The notes under the pieces are model-generated. The model searched no databases. It worked only from the letters and a program-made list of their open reading frames with translations, and was not told where the DNA came from. A program made the position numbers and the translations under genes. Shown one piece after another: positions 53,594 through 63,537 of a stretch of 64,000 bases of DNA (its first letter is position 1; each line of letters starts with the position of its first letter). The DNA is from Campylobacteraceae bacterium (GTDB taxonomy: Bacteria > Campylobacterota > Campylobacteria > Campylobacterales > Sulfurospirillaceae): contig JALUBH010000018.1 of NCBI GenBank assembly GCA_027050775.1, positions 1 through 64,000 of the forward strand. The letters run 5' to 3'.

Positions 53594-54834
53594 TGGCAGA
53601 AAAATTAGAATTACAAGATATAGAAGTTTGGGATGGCAACATGGCTTTTGCCCAAGCTATGAGACAAGCGCAGATAGATGTAGTGGCAGCCTACCCTATA
53701 ACACCATCAACACCAACAGTACACGGATATGCAAAATTTTTAGCTGACGGCTATATAGATGGTGAATTTGTTCTCGTTGAGAGCGAACATGCCGCTATGA
53801 GTGGCTGCGTAGGTGCAGCAGCAGCAGGCGGAAGAGTCGCAACTGCCACTAGCTCTCAGGGCTTTGCTTTAATGATAGAAGTTTTATATCAAGCAAGCGG
53901 AATGAGGCTTCCCATAGTTCTAGGTTTAGTAAACCGTGCTTTAGCATCTCCTTTAAATGTTAATGGTGACCACTCTGACATGTACCTTGGTCGAGATGCC
54001 GGCTGGATTATGGTAGATGCTTTCAATGCTCAAGAGGCTTATGATTTGATGCTCATGGGCTTTAAAATTGGGGAAGACTTAAGTGTAAGATTACCTGTGA
54101 TGGTCAACCAAGATGGCTTCATCACTTCACACACTGCACAAAATGTCAAACCATTGAGTGACGATGTGGCATACAATTTTATCGGTGAGTATAAAGAGGT
54201 GAATCCTATGCTTGATTTTTGTAAACCTGTGACTTATGGTGCTCAAACTGAAGAGGATTGGCACTTTGAATTTAAGGCAAGACAGCAAAAAGCTTTGATG
54301 GATTCAAGCAAAGTCATCTCTAGCGTCTTTGAAGAGTTTAAAAACTTGACAAACAGAGAATACAAAGCAGTCGAAAGCTACTTGATGGATGATGCCAAAG
54401 TAGCAATCGTCGCTCTTGGAAGTACTGTGGAGAGTGCTATTCAAGCCGCAAAAGATTTACGAAAAAACAAAGGCATAAAAGCTGGGGTTGTGGCAACTAG
54501 AGTGATAAGACCTTTTCCATTTGAAGAAGTAGCCGAGGCATTACAAAATGTTGAAGCCATAGCAACACTTGATAGAAGTGCGCCTGGTGGTACACTTGGT
54601 ATGCTTTTCAATGAGGTCAGTGCCGCTTTATATCAAAGCAAAAACAGACCTGTCATAAACAACTATATATACGGACTTGGTGGAAGAGATATGACTCAAG
54701 CAGACATCAAAGAGATATATGCAGATATAGTCAAAAATGCCGAGGCAGGCAAGCTTGTGACACCATTACAACAGTTTAGCGGATTAAGAGGCCCTAAACT
54801 CTCTTTTTTCAATCAGGAGCAAATAGATGAGTAA
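53593..54834 (+). CDS. porA: Pyruvate:ferredoxin oxidoreductase alpha subunit
   Basis: 413 residues from the ATG at 53593, overlapping the porD stop by one base; an earlier in-frame ATG lies inside porD and is not used. YPITPSTPTVHGYAKF (about 37-52) for pyruvate binding and ESEHAAMSGCVGAAAAGGRV (about 71-90) are conserved. The C-terminal transketolase-C-like domain is present (about 260-400). It overlaps porB by 8 bp. Confidence 0.94.
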   Translation: MAEKLELQDIEVWDGNMAFAQAMRQAQIDVVAAYPITPSTPTVHGYAKFLADGYIDGEFVLVESEHAAMSGCVGAAAAGGRVATATSSQGFALMIEVLYQASGMRLPIVLGLVNRALASPLNVNGDHSDMYLGRDAGWIMVDAFNAQEAYDLMLMGFKIGEDLSVRLPVMVNQDGFITSHTAQNVKPLSDDVAYNFIGEYKEVNPMLDFCKPVTYGAQTEEDWHFEFKARQQKALMDSSKVISSVFEEFKNLTNREYKAVESYLMDDAKVAIVALGSTVESAIQAAKDLRKNKGIKAGVVATRVIRPFPFEEVAEALQNVEAIATLDRSAPGGTLGMLFNEVSAALYQSKNRPVINNYIYGLGGRDMTQADIKEIYADIVKNAEAGKLVTPLQQFSGLRGPKLSFFNQEQIDE

Positions 54835-55777
54835 AATAATAAAAAATTTAAAACAGTTTTCAACCTCCAATGACAGATTTGAGGGCGCACACCTTCTATG
54901 TCCGGGATGCGCGCACTCAATCATAGTAAGAGAACTTCTAAACTGCACAGATGACAATCTAGTCATAGCAAATGCGACAGGCTGTCTTGAAGTCTGTACG
55001 GCTGTATATCCTCACACTTCATGGGATGCTTCATGGATACACATAGGCTTTGAAAATGCTGCGACTGCCGCAAGCGGGGCAGAAGCTATGTATAAAACAC
55101 TAAAAAGAAAAGGGAGATTGAAAGATCCAAACAAACCTGTCAAGTTCGTTGCATTTGGCGGTGATGGTGCCACTTATGATATAGGCTTTCAATTTTTAAG
55201 CGGCGCAGTTGAAAGAGGACATGATTTCACATACATCTGCCTTGACAATGAAGTCTATGCAAACACGGGTGGACAAAGAAGCAGCTCTACTCCAAGAGGA
55301 GCAAGCACTACTACAACACCTGCGGGAAGAGTGAGCTATGGAAATAAAAAATACAAAAAAGATATGGTAGCTATCATGGCTGCACATGGTGCGCCTTATG
55401 TGGCACAAGTTGCTCCAAATAAATGGAAAGATATGGTTAAAAAATACCAAAAAGCTCTTGCTACCAAGGGGCCTGTCTATATAAATGCCATGAGCGCCTG
55501 TACAACAGAGTGGAAATTTCCAGCAGACAAAACCATAGATATTAGTGATATGGGTACAGATTCACTTGTTTTCCCTCTATATGAGATAGAAAACGGTACC
55601 AAGCTTACAATCACCTACAGACCTAAAAATATAGTACCTGTAAGGGATTATTTAGGAGTCCAAGGGAGATTTAAGCATCTGTTTAAAAAAGAGAATGAGC
55701 ATGTCATAGAAGAGATGCAAAAAGCCGTAAATGAGAAGTGGGAGCTCCTTCAAAGAAGAGAAGAAGTGGGAGTTTAA
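54827..55777 (+). CDS. porB: Pyruvate:ferredoxin oxidoreductase beta subunit (TPP-binding)
   Basis: 316 residues. The Cys pair CPGCAHSII (about 23-31), ANATGCLEVC (about 50), the TPP/Mg motif AFGGDGATYDIGFQFLSGAV (about 108-127) and NEVYANTGGQRSS (about 141-153) are intact, with a further 4Fe-4S Cys in SACTTEW. It completes PorGDAB. Confidence 0.95.
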   Translation: MSKIIKNLKQFSTSNDRFEGAHLLCPGCAHSIIVRELLNCTDDNLVIANATGCLEVCTAVYPHTSWDASWIHIGFENAATAASGAEAMYKTLKRKGRLKDPNKPVKFVAFGGDGATYDIGFQFLSGAVERGHDFTYICLDNEVYANTGGQRSSSTPRGASTTTTPAGRVSYGNKKYKKDMVAIMAAHGAPYVAQVAPNKWKDMVKKYQKALATKGPVYINAMSACTTEWKFPADKTIDISDMGTDSLVFPLYEIENGTKLTITYRPKNIVPVRDYLGVQGRFKHLFKKENEHVIEEMQKAVNEKWELLQRREEVGV

Positions 55778-55783
55778 GATATA

Positions 55784-55808
55784 GGGCTAGATTACTCTAG
55801 TCTAGCCC
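55784..55808. terminator. Hairpin between porB and gph, probable bidirectional terminator
   Basis: GGGCTAGA pairs perfectly with TCTAGCCC over a 9-nt loop, just after the porB stop and overlapping the end of the convergent gph gene. A T-run is not obvious, so the call rests on position and stem. Confidence 0.55.
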
Positions 55809-56450
55809 ACCTATCAATTTTACAGCATCCATTGGTGTCTGTACTATGTATTTTGCGCCATTTTCCTTTAACTCTTGTCTGTCTCTAAAACCCCATAAAA
55901 CACCTATCGAATCTATGCCGGCACTCTTAGCTGTGATCATATCTATCTTGGTATCACCCATAAATAAGCACTCTCTAGGCTCTACATGTAGCTCTTTTAA
56001 TATTTCTATGGCACCGCTAGCATCAGGCTTTCTTGGAACTCCTTCTCTTATGCCATATACTGCATCAAAATCCCAATTCCTTAGGTATTTTATACCGCAA
56101 AGCTTAGTAAAACTGTCCGGCTTATTTGATAAAATAGCCATCTTAAAATCTTTCTTCTTTAAAAAAGTTAAGAGTTTACCTATGCCATCGTAAAGTTTTG
56201 TATTTTGATTATATTGATTTGCATAATGTTTTTCAAATAGTACCAAAGCTTTTTGTGCCTCATTTTTATCGACACCAAGACTATTTTGCATCAATTTTAA
56301 AGCGCCCTCTCCTACAAGATATCTAAAATCATCTAGCACAATCGACTTTTTTCCATAGCTTGCTAACACAAAATTCGCACTTATAGCTATGTCCTCAAGT
56401 GTATCAAGCAAGGTTCCATCTAAATCAAAAATTATAGCTCTTTTTTTCAT
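55797..56450 (-). CDS. gph: Phosphoglycolate phosphatase-like HAD enzyme
   Basis: 217 residues. Motif I IIFDLDGTLLDTLEDIA (nucleophile Asp about 8), motif II LSNKPDS (about 107), Lys in RKPDASG (about 140) and acidic motif FMGDTKIDMITAK (about 160). A helical cap lies at about 20-85. It may salvage 2-phosphoglycolate, which would fit a cell that also runs transketolase, but the substrate range of this group is wide. Last gene of the long minus-strand run; ATGA overlap with the racemase gene. Confidence 0.78.
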   Translation of the reverse strand: MKKRAIIFDLDGTLLDTLEDIAISANFVLASYGKKSIVLDDFRYLVGEGALKLMQNSLGVDKNEAQKALVLFEKHYANQYNQNTKLYDGIGKLLTFLKKKDFKMAILSNKPDSFTKLCGIKYLRNWDFDAVYGIREGVPRKPDASGAIEILKELHVEPRECLFMGDTKIDMITAKSAGIDSIGVLWGFRDRQELKENGAKYIVQTPMDAVKLIGGLD

Positions 56451-57127
56451 AATGCCATCCTCACAGCCTCTTTTGCATGAATAAGTGTAGTGTCATAGAC
56501 ATTTATATCTATATCATTTTCAGATATAAGCATACCTATCTCAGTACAACCGAGTATAACACCTTGTGCCTCTTTTGCCTTTTTTATAATCTTTATAAAA
56601 GCGCTTTTAGAGTCATCTTTTACAACTCCTAGACACAGTTCACCATATATAACTTTATGGATAATCTCCATGTCGTTAAAATCCGGTATGATTACTTCTA
56701 TGCCATTGTCTATAAGTATCTGCTTATAAAAGTCCTCTTGCATAGTAAATTTTGTGCCTAAAAGCAGGACTCTTTTGATTTTATCTTTTTTAATCTCATT
56801 TGCGGTGGCTTGGGCAATATGTAAAAAAGGAAGCTCTACATGTAGAGCAATTTGCGGCAAGAGTTTATGCATAGTATTGGTACAAATCACTATAAAATCA
56901 GCTCCTCCATCTTGTAGTGATTTGGATGCATTTATGAGTATTTGGGTCGCTTCATCCCATCTATTTGCGTGTTGCAGCTTTTCTATCTCTTCAAAGTTTA
57001 CTGTAACCATCAAAGACTTTGCATTGTTTAGGGAACCTAAAAGCTCATTTGTATATTCATTTATAATTTTGTAGTAGGTGGCACTGCTTTCCCAGCTCAT
57101 GCCACCGATTAATCCTATGGTTTTTAT
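56447..57127 (-). CDS. Aspartate/glutamate racemase family protein, probable AUA start
   Basis: 226 residues if started at ATA 57127, giving IKTIGLIGGMSWESSATYYK, which restores the MKTIGLIGGMSWES N-terminus of the family; the first ATG (57100) would delete the first beta strand and nucleotide-free loop. The ATA overlaps the tkt stop as AUAA and follows AAAGG by nine bases. Catalytic Cys pair: ICTNTMHKL (about 92) and LGCTEIGML (about 191). It may interconvert D- and L-aspartate or glutamate for cell wall synthesis, or be a broad-specificity racemase. Confidence 0.85.
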   Translation of the reverse strand: MKTIGLIGGMSWESSATYYKIINEYTNELLGSLNNAKSLMVTVNFEEIEKLQHANRWDEATQILINASKSLQDGGADFIVICTNTMHKLLPQIALHVELPFLHIAQATANEIKKDKIKRVLLLGTKFTMQEDFYKQILIDNGIEVIIPDFNDMEIIHKVIYGELCLGVVKDDSKSAFIKIIKKAKEAQGVILGCTEIGMLISENDIDINVYDTTLIHAKEAVRMAL

Positions 57128-59109
57128 AGTTTTTCACCTTTTGCTTCAGTCTCTTTATACTCTTTACCCATCAAACTCATCGCTTTTTGCTTGATACCTT
57201 TTATAGTAAAACCAAACTTACTAAAGAGCTCACCTGCCGGTGCACTTGCACCAAATCTACTCATACCTAAAACCTCATCAGCAAATCTATACCATTCATT
57301 TCCACTGGCTGCTTCTACTGCTAAAACTTTGGTATTTGGATCTATAACTTTGTCTATATAACTTTTATCTTGCTGTACAAAGAGGTCAAAACAAGGCACA
57401 CTTACTACATTTGCATTTATACCCGCAAGTTCCAAATGACAGGCGGCTTTGAGTGATGGCATAAGTTCACTTCCGCTTGCTATGATAGTCAGTGTTGCAT
57501 TTTCTCTTTTTTTGATTAAATATCCGCCCTTTGCAACTTCTCCAAATTCTACCTCTCCTGCTTTTAGAGTTTGTAGTTTTTGACGAGAGAGAACAAAAGC
57601 TGATGGTGAGTTTTTCATGCTAAGGGCTTTTTTCCAACACTCTACATTTTCACTCGCATCTGCAGGTCTAAAAGTATAAAAGTTTGGCATTGCTCTAAAT
57701 TGACTTAACTGTTCTATGGGCTGATGTGTCGGTCCATCTTCTCCAACACCGATACTATCATGCGTCCAGACAAAAAAGTTTTGTATTTTCATCAGTGCCG
57801 AAAGTCTTGCTGCAGGCTTTAAATAGTCACTAAATATAAAAAATGTAGCACTAAACGGTATAAAAAGTCCGTACAAAGAGATCGCATTTGTCATCGCTGC
57901 CATAGCATGCTCACGGATACCGAAGTGTATATTTCTACCCGTTGGAAAATATCCCATATCTTTTAAGTTGCTTTTATTTGAAGGAGCTAAATCTGCACTT
58001 CCACCGACAAATCCGGGAATTGCCCTGGCTATTGCATTTAGTATTTGACCATTACTGTCTCTAGTGGCCACTTTTGAGCTATCTTCAAACTTAGGCCAAG
58101 AAATCTTTGAGAAATCAGGATTTAGGAGTGCTTTTAGAGCTTCGTTTTGCTCTATCAAAGGAGCTTCGCTTAAGAGCTTTTTCCACTCACGCTGAGCCAA
58201 ATCTCCTTTTTCAACTGCACACTCAAATCTAGCCTTTACATCTTCATCGATGAAAAACTCAAGATCCGGGTTAAATCCTGCATTTAATTTTGACTCTCTT
58301 ATCACTTCTTCACCTAGAGGAGCTCCGTGTGTGGCACTTGTGCCCTCTAATCCAACTGCACCTTTTCCAATGATTGTGTTTGCAATTATCAAGTATGGTT
58401 TTGTCTGCTCTTTTGCATTTTCCAATACTTCGTTTATCTCTTCAAAATCGTGACCATCTATGCGAGATACTTGCCAACCTTGTGCTTCGAAACGCATCTT
58501 CACATCTTCACTCCAGGCAAGATTTGTACCGCCCTCTATAGTTATGTGATTACTGTCATAAAAAAGAACTAAATTATCAAGTCCAAGATGTCCTGCAAGT
58601 GCACTTGCCTCATAGCTTATACCCTCTTCTAAGTCACCATCACCACAAATTGCATAAACTTTATGGTCTATTATCTTTGCAGTATCACTGTTTAGTTTGC
58701 TTTGTGCCATCTTTTCCGCCATAGCAAAACCGACTGCATTTGCGATGCCTTGACCCAAAGGTCCTGTAGTTATCTCAACTCCTGGAACATCACCATATTC
58801 GGGATGTCCTGGGGTTTTAGAGCCTAATTGTCTAAAATTTTTCAAATCATCCAAGCTGATATCATAACCGCTTAAGTGCAAAAACGAGTAGATAAGCGAA
58901 GATGCATGCCCCCCACTAAAGACTAATCTATCTCTATTTAACCATTTTGGGTCTTTTGGATTGTGTTTTAAGTGCCTACTTAAAACCGTAACAATATCCG
59001 CCAAACCCATAGGGGCACCGGGGTGTCCGCTATTTGCACGCTGTACCATATCGGCACACAAAAATCTGATAGTATCAGCCTGCTTTTGCAACATCTCTAA
59101 ATCATCCAT
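57124..59109 (-). CDS. tkt: Transketolase
   Basis: 661 residues. TPP-binding GDGDLEEGISYEASALAGHL (about 161-180), substrate His residues in NSGHPGAPMG (about 27-36) and THGAPLG (about 263), and the second domain with GIREHAMAAMTNAI (about 402-415) and HDSIGVGEDGPTHQP (about 460-474). It transfers ketol units in the pentose phosphate pathway. It overlaps ispA by 8 bp and its stop overlaps the racemase AUA. Confidence 0.96.
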   Translation of the reverse strand: MDDLEMLQKQADTIRFLCADMVQRANSGHPGAPMGLADIVTVLSRHLKHNPKDPKWLNRDRLVFSGGHASSLIYSFLHLSGYDISLDDLKNFRQLGSKTPGHPEYGDVPGVEITTGPLGQGIANAVGFAMAEKMAQSKLNSDTAKIIDHKVYAICGDGDLEEGISYEASALAGHLGLDNLVLFYDSNHITIEGGTNLAWSEDVKMRFEAQGWQVSRIDGHDFEEINEVLENAKEQTKPYLIIANTIIGKGAVGLEGTSATHGAPLGEEVIRESKLNAGFNPDLEFFIDEDVKARFECAVEKGDLAQREWKKLLSEAPLIEQNEALKALLNPDFSKISWPKFEDSSKVATRDSNGQILNAIARAIPGFVGGSADLAPSNKSNLKDMGYFPTGRNIHFGIREHAMAAMTNAISLYGLFIPFSATFFIFSDYLKPAARLSALMKIQNFFVWTHDSIGVGEDGPTHQPIEQLSQFRAMPNFYTFRPADASENVECWKKALSMKNSPSAFVLSRQKLQTLKAGEVEFGEVAKGGYLIKKRENATLTIIASGSELMPSLKAACHLELAGINANVVSVPCFDLFVQQDKSYIDKVIDPNTKVLAVEAASGNEWYRFADEVLGMSRFGASAPAGELFSKFGFTIKGIKQKAMSLMGKEYKETEAKGEKL

Positions 59110-59965
59110 TAAAATATCCCTTTACTATTGTATCTAGCCTTACGGCAAGATTTTTATCTAATTTATTTAACTCCACATGTAAAGCTTTTAGTGCATTTTG
59201 TTTGTACTCTTGCGCACCCTTAAGACCTAAAAGATTTACAAATGAATTCTTATGTTCATCATTTCCTGTCGGTTTTCCAGCCTCTTTTGAACTCATAGTC
59301 GCGTCAATAATGTCATCTTGAATTTGAAATAAAAGTCCCAATTTCAGACCAAAACTATATATGGCATTTTTACTATTTTCATCCAATTCGCATATAACTG
59401 CCCCCATAAGAAGAGAAGCGGCTATCAATTTGGCAGTCTTGTTTAAATGCAAAAATTCCAATTCATCCTGTTTTAAAATTTTGTCTTCAAATTCACAATC
59501 AATAGCTTGACCGATAACCATACCGCCACTTCCACCATTTTGTGCTAAAATCTTTACGAGTTCTATTCGTATCTCACTGCTAAGCGGTGCATTTGCTATC
59601 ACATAAAAAGCATCGGTATTTAGAGCATCCCCTGCTAATATAGCTGTAACCTCATCATAAGTTACATGTAGAGTCGGATGTCCTCTTCTAAGGTTGGCAT
59701 CGTCCATAGAGGGCAAATCATCGTGTATCAAAGAGTAGGTGTGTAGCATCTCAAGACCGAGAGCCACAGGCAGGGAGTTTCTGAGCAATAATGGTGAGCA
59801 AGCATCAACAACACTCAAAAGTAAAATCGGTCTGAACCTCTTTCCTCCTGCTTTTAATATCTCATCCAACGCTTTTTGAAAGTATGGATGAAAACCCTCT
59901 ATCTTAGGTGTATTTTCCATCAAATAAGAGTCAAATCTTTCCAGCAAATCACTCTGTATATTCAC
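59102..59965 (-). CDS. ispA: Farnesyl/geranyl diphosphate synthase
   Basis: 287 residues. First Asp-rich motif HDDLPSMDDANLRRG (about 86-100) and second DDIID (about 228-232) bind the Mg-diphosphate; GGKRFRP (about 38-44) and the KTAKL helix are also present. It makes farnesyl diphosphate for quinones and undecaprenyl lipids. GTG start overlapping the PDZ gene stop as GTGA. Confidence 0.93.
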   Translation of the reverse strand: MNIQSDLLERFDSYLMENTPKIEGFHPYFQKALDEILKAGGKRFRPILLLSVVDACSPLLLRNSLPVALGLEMLHTYSLIHDDLPSMDDANLRRGHPTLHVTYDEVTAILAGDALNTDAFYVIANAPLSSEIRIELVKILAQNGGSGGMVIGQAIDCEFEDKILKQDELEFLHLNKTAKLIAASLLMGAVICELDENSKNAIYSFGLKLGLLFQIQDDIIDATMSSKEAGKPTGNDEHKNSFVNLLGLKGAQEYKQNALKALHVELNKLDKNLAVRLDTIVKGYFNG

Positions 59966-60972
59966 ATATTTACCTTAACAAAAAATTGAAAATTATTCCT
60001 CTCAAAAAGCAAATTTATCGCTTTTTTTCCAATTTTTGACAAAACTCTTCTTATGTCATCTTCGCTTTTGACACTCACTCTGTTTATCTGAAGAAGTTTA
60101 TCTCCTCTGTGCAAACCACTTTTTTGAGCAAATGAGCCTTTTTTTATAGTTTTTATCCTCAACTTCTTATCAAAAAACATCCCTTTGACTTCAAGAAAAG
60201 AGTCACTTAATTCTCCACCACCATATCTTTTTTGAACTTTTATCTTTTCTGTCATCAATTTATAATTTCGTACAAATTGCAGCTTTATTATCTTGCCTAC
60301 CTTTTGAAAAAGAACATAATCTTCAACATCTTCAACTTTTCTTACCCTTCTGCCGTCAATTCTTTTGATGATATCACCTACTTTTAATTTTTGGTGAGCA
60401 AATAAAGGATTTACCGAAGAGACTATCACATCTTTTCCCCTTCTTAAAAATCTTACACCAATATCACCATAAGCAACACTCTTTGAATTTAAAAATCTCT
60501 TTATAAAATTTGAAGATATAAATTTTCCATTTCCAACACCAATTCCATATACACTGCAACACAAACAAGTAATCATACTATTTGGAGGGGTTTTACTGTT
60601 TTGTTTGAAAAATATATTTAATCCTACTCCCCTTTGTGCAAAGTTACCGGTATACATGGAGCTGTCATCCATGCTCGCCAGCCACTCACCAAGTGTTAAT
60701 TTATCCGTATTTCTCAAGTGTACGGGATGTAAGACTTTTTTGCTATGAAAAAGATACAAATTCAAAAATTTATCATGTCTGACAAATGGATATTTTGGCT
60801 TTTTCTTCAAGTAAGCAACCGCATAATGTTTACTGATAGCTACAGCCTTTGTATCTCCAAAATAGACCATAGACTTTACATCTTTTTTATAACATTTTCT
60901 AAAGTCCGGATATGTAAAACTAACACTAAAAAGTGCATTTACAGTAAAAAGTAAAATCAGTACAAATCTCAT
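59962..60972 (-). CDS. Secreted protein with two PDZ domains
   Basis: 336 residues with a signal peptide (about 1-17). Two PDZ-like domains occupy the C-terminal half: LKVGDIIKRIDGRRV (about 200-214) and GLHRGDKLLQINRVSV (about 285-300). No Ser protease triad is present, so it is not a DegP-type enzyme. The N-terminal half contains a Cys pair (TCLCCSVYG) and is otherwise unlike known domains. Function unknown; possibly a periplasmic scaffold. Confidence 0.65.
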   Translation of the reverse strand: MRFVLILLFTVNALFSVSFTYPDFRKCYKKDVKSMVYFGDTKAVAISKHYAVAYLKKKPKYPFVRHDKFLNLYLFHSKKVLHPVHLRNTDKLTLGEWLASMDDSSMYTGNFAQRGVGLNIFFKQNSKTPPNSMITCLCCSVYGIGVGNGKFISSNFIKRFLNSKSVAYGDIGVRFLRRGKDVIVSSVNPLFAHQKLKVGDIIKRIDGRRVRKVEDVEDYVLFQKVGKIIKLQFVRNYKLMTEKIKVQKRYGGGELSDSFLEVKGMFFDKKLRIKTIKKGSFAQKSGLHRGDKLLQINRVSVKSEDDIRRVLSKIGKKAINLLFERNNFQFFVKVNM

Positions 60973-60980
60973 AAGTCTCC

Positions 60981-61292
60981 TTATTTTCCGAAGCCGCCCA
61001 ATCCACCGAGCATTTGGGATGCTGCTAATTTTTTATTCTCTTCAACCATTTTAAAACCATCATTTATAGCGCTTATTAAAAGAATCTGCAGTGACTCTTT
61101 GTCCTCAAGTAGTGAATCATCAAAACCAAGGTCTATCACTTCTCCATGTCCATTTAAGCTTACCTTTACAAGCCCGCCGCCACTCTTAGCAGTAAACTCT
61201 TTACTATCCGCCTCTTCTTCCATCTTTTTTGCCTGTTTTTGCGCCAACTCCAGCATTTCACCCATTTTGGAAAAATCCATATTTTCAAACAT
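60981..61292 (-). CDS. YbaB/EbfC nucleoid-associated protein
   Basis: 103 residues. Long N-terminal helix with LELAQKQAKKMEEEA, then AKSGGGLVKVSLNGHGEVIDL (in parts about 35-55) and a C-terminal helix with AINDGFKMVEE. This is the YbaB/EbfC fold, a small dimer that binds DNA. The last residues are Gly-rich (GGLGGFGK). Three bases after panD. Confidence 0.9.
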   Translation of the reverse strand: MFENMDFSKMGEMLELAQKQAKKMEEEADSKEFTAKSGGGLVKVSLNGHGEVIDLGFDDSLLEDKESLQILLISAINDGFKMVEENKKLAASQMLGGLGGFGK

Positions 61293-61295
61293 AAC

Positions 61296-61664
61296 CTATC
61301 CTACAAAATCTCTTATTTCTTCTATATCATTCTCTTCATTTACCAGCACAACACTGGGTTTAAAGTACTTTGCTTCATCTTCACTCATGCTAGCATAGGC
61401 TATAATGATAATCCTATCTCCTTTTTCCGCTTTTCTGGCAGCTGCTCCGTTTAGGCATATATCTTTGTTTCCTCTTTTGCCCTCTATCGCATAAGTGCTA
61501 AATCTCTCACCATTGTTGATGTTTACAATCTCAACTTTTTGTCCAACTCTTAAATTTGCAGCATCCATCAACTCCGCATCAATTGTGATTGAACCAACAT
61601 AGTTTAGATTTGCATCACTTACTACAGCTCTATGTATTTTAGAGTATAACATCTCAAATTTCAT
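61296..61664 (-). CDS. panD: Aspartate 1-decarboxylase (pyruvoyl enzyme)
   Basis: 122 residues. It makes beta-alanine from aspartate for pantothenate and coenzyme A. The self-processing site is the Gly-Ser in [10 protein letters not shown] (Ser about 25), which becomes the pyruvoyl group; Lys9 in YSKIHRA and Tyr in STYAIEG are conserved, as is [11 protein letters not shown] (about 73-83). Its start abuts the murE stop without any gap. Confidence 0.94.
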   Translation of the reverse strand: MKFEMLYSKIHRAVVSDANLNYVGSITIDAELMDAANLRVGQKVEIVNINNGERFSTYAIEGKRGNKDICLNGAAARKAEKGDRIIIIAYASMSEDEAKYFKPSVVLVNEENDIEEIRDFVG

Positions 61665-62972
61665 CTATTTTATCCTATTTTTTATTAATTGTTTTATTAT
61701 CTCTCTATCATCAAATGGAATTTTTTTACCGTTTATATCCTGATATATTTCATCACCTTTGCCTAAGACCAATAAAACTTCACCATTTTTTTGCCAATCC
61801 AGCGCCATTTGCAAAGCTCTTTTCCTATTAACTTCAACCTTTAGCTCTTTTGGATTTTTTATCCCACCTAATATCTCTTTTATGATACTTTGAGGATCTT
61901 CACTTCTTGGGTTATCACTTGTGACAATTATCTTCTTGGCAAATTTTGAAGCAATGAAGCCCATCTTTGCCCTTTTAGTTTTATCTCTATCGCCACCTGC
62001 TCCAAAAACCACTACTATATCTTTGCCTTTCATGCTGTCTAAAACTTTTTCCATACCATCTGGTGTATGTGCAAAATCAACTATAATAAGAGGTTTATCG
62101 CTCACTAGCTCCATGCGTCCTTGAACTCCAGCAAAATTCTCAACTACTTCACAAATCTTTTCCATCGGCACAATCTCAAGCATATCCACTGCACTGATTG
62201 CTGCTAAAAGATTGTATAGATTAAAAAAACCTTGCATCGGGCTAGAAAAATCGTATACCTTTTGTATCTTCGCCAAAGCTGCGCTTATACCGTCATTTAA
62301 GGAGTATGCAAGAATCTTATATGTAGCAGAATTTTCTATACCATAAGTTCTACAGTTTTTTGGATTAAACTCAATCTTTTTTTCATCTTTATTTATAAGT
62401 TTCATAGTATCATCTTGGAAAAAACTACTTTTTACTCTAATATAATTTTCCAAGCTACTGTGATAATCAAGATGATCTTGGGTTACATTTGTAAAAATCT
62501 TGAGTTCAAAATTTAGACCATCTATTCTGTTTTGGGACAATGCATGAGAGCTCACTTCCATGATAAAATACTCGCATCCATCATCTATAGCTTCTTTGAT
62601 ATGCAACATCGTGTCAAATATAGTAGGAGTAGTTAAGCCTTTTTGGGCGATTTGTCTTTCATTTATAAAACAACCTCTTGTGCCTTGCAGCGCAACTTTT
62701 ATATCCAAATCCAATAGTATGGAGTATATGGCTGCTGCAGTTGTTGTTTTGCCATTTGTTCCTGTGATACCTATGATTTTTATGGTGTTATCGATACCCA
62801 GTATCTTTGATACTTCTTTTGCTCCAAGTATTTGCTTGCAGCCTCTTTTTTTTGCGTCCTCTAGGTATCTTTCATTTAATTTTGAAACAAAAAATGCACT
62901 TGATTCATCGCACAAGGAGGAGTTGTCGGTTATAAATGAAAAATCATAATTACTTTTTATATCTTTTTTCAA
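61665..62972 (-). CDS. murE: UDP-MurNAc-Ala-Glu ligase MurE (diaminopimelate-adding)
   Basis: 435 residues, shorter at the N-terminus than the E. coli enzyme, as in other Campylobacterota. ATP loop GITGTNGKTTTAAA (about 67-80), carbamylated-Lys region YHSSLENYIRVKSSFF, and SDNPRSEDP (about 352-360), whose DNPR motif recognises meso-diaminopimelate. It adds the third residue to the peptidoglycan stem. TTG start overlapping the preceding stop as TTGA. Confidence 0.93.
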   Translation of the reverse strand: MKKDIKSNYDFSFITDNSSLCDESSAFFVSKLNERYLEDAKKRGCKQILGAKEVSKILGIDNTIKIIGITGTNGKTTTAAAIYSILLDLDIKVALQGTRGCFINERQIAQKGLTTPTIFDTMLHIKEAIDDGCEYFIMEVSSHALSQNRIDGLNFELKIFTNVTQDHLDYHSSLENYIRVKSSFFQDDTMKLINKDEKKIEFNPKNCRTYGIENSATYKILAYSLNDGISAALAKIQKVYDFSSPMQGFFNLYNLLAAISAVDMLEIVPMEKICEVVENFAGVQGRMELVSDKPLIIVDFAHTPDGMEKVLDSMKGKDIVVVFGAGGDRDKTKRAKMGFIASKFAKKIIVTSDNPRSEDPQSIIKEILGGIKNPKELKVEVNRKRALQMALDWQKNGEVLLVLGKGDEIYQDINGKKIPFDDREIIKQLIKNRIK

Positions 62973-63535
62973 TACTTTGTTGCCCTACTTACAAGTGATA
63001 GTAATTTTTTGTCATTTGGGAAGACACTCATGGCACTCTCTAAATAGTTCAGCGACATTTCAGTAAATCCATTTTCTATCAATTTTTCTAAAAAATCTAT
63101 AAAGTCCTCTTTTTTAGATATCAGAACTTTTGTAGAGAACATAATATCCTCAAATGCTTTTTTGAAACTTCCTCTATTTTTTATGAGCTCTTTAAAGTCT
63201 TCATACTCTATACCATTTTCTTCGGCTATGGCATATTCTAACTCTTTCTTTTCGATTAAGCTGTAGATGGACTCTATACTGTTATCTATTAAGCCTATAA
63301 TTTCTTCTATATTACCTTCTTCGACCTCTTCATCACTCTCTTTTGAAAGCAGATAATACTCAAAAAGAGCTGAGGCTTCTATCTCTTTTTCACTCGCCAT
63401 ATCTGATAATATAGCACCAAGCCTTGCATCTTTGGAGTCTGGCTCTTCTTGCAGTGCAAGTGAAAAATAAAATAGCGCCAAAACATAATCTTTTTTGTAA
63501 AAACTATCTATTCCTAAAGTTATGTGTAGATTCAT
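62969..63535 (-). CDS. Small TPR-like hypothetical protein
   Basis: 188 acidic residues, all helical. The first 40 (SFYKKDYVLALFYFSLALQE) look like a TPR unit, and the last 40 (GFTEMSLNYLESAMSVFPND) like another; the middle is Glu-rich. No signal peptide. It sits between the NifU-like and murE genes with two-base and overlapping junctions, so it is part of the operon. Function unknown. Confidence 0.6.
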   Translation of the reverse strand: MNLHITLGIDSFYKKDYVLALFYFSLALQEEPDSKDARLGAILSDMASEKEIEASALFEYYLLSKESDEEVEEGNIEEIIGLIDNSIESIYSLIEKKELEYAIAEENGIEYEDFKELIKNRGSFKKAFEDIMFSTKVLISKKEDFIDFLEKLIENGFTEMSLNYLESAMSVFPNDKKLLSLVSRATKY

Positions 63536-63537
63536 CT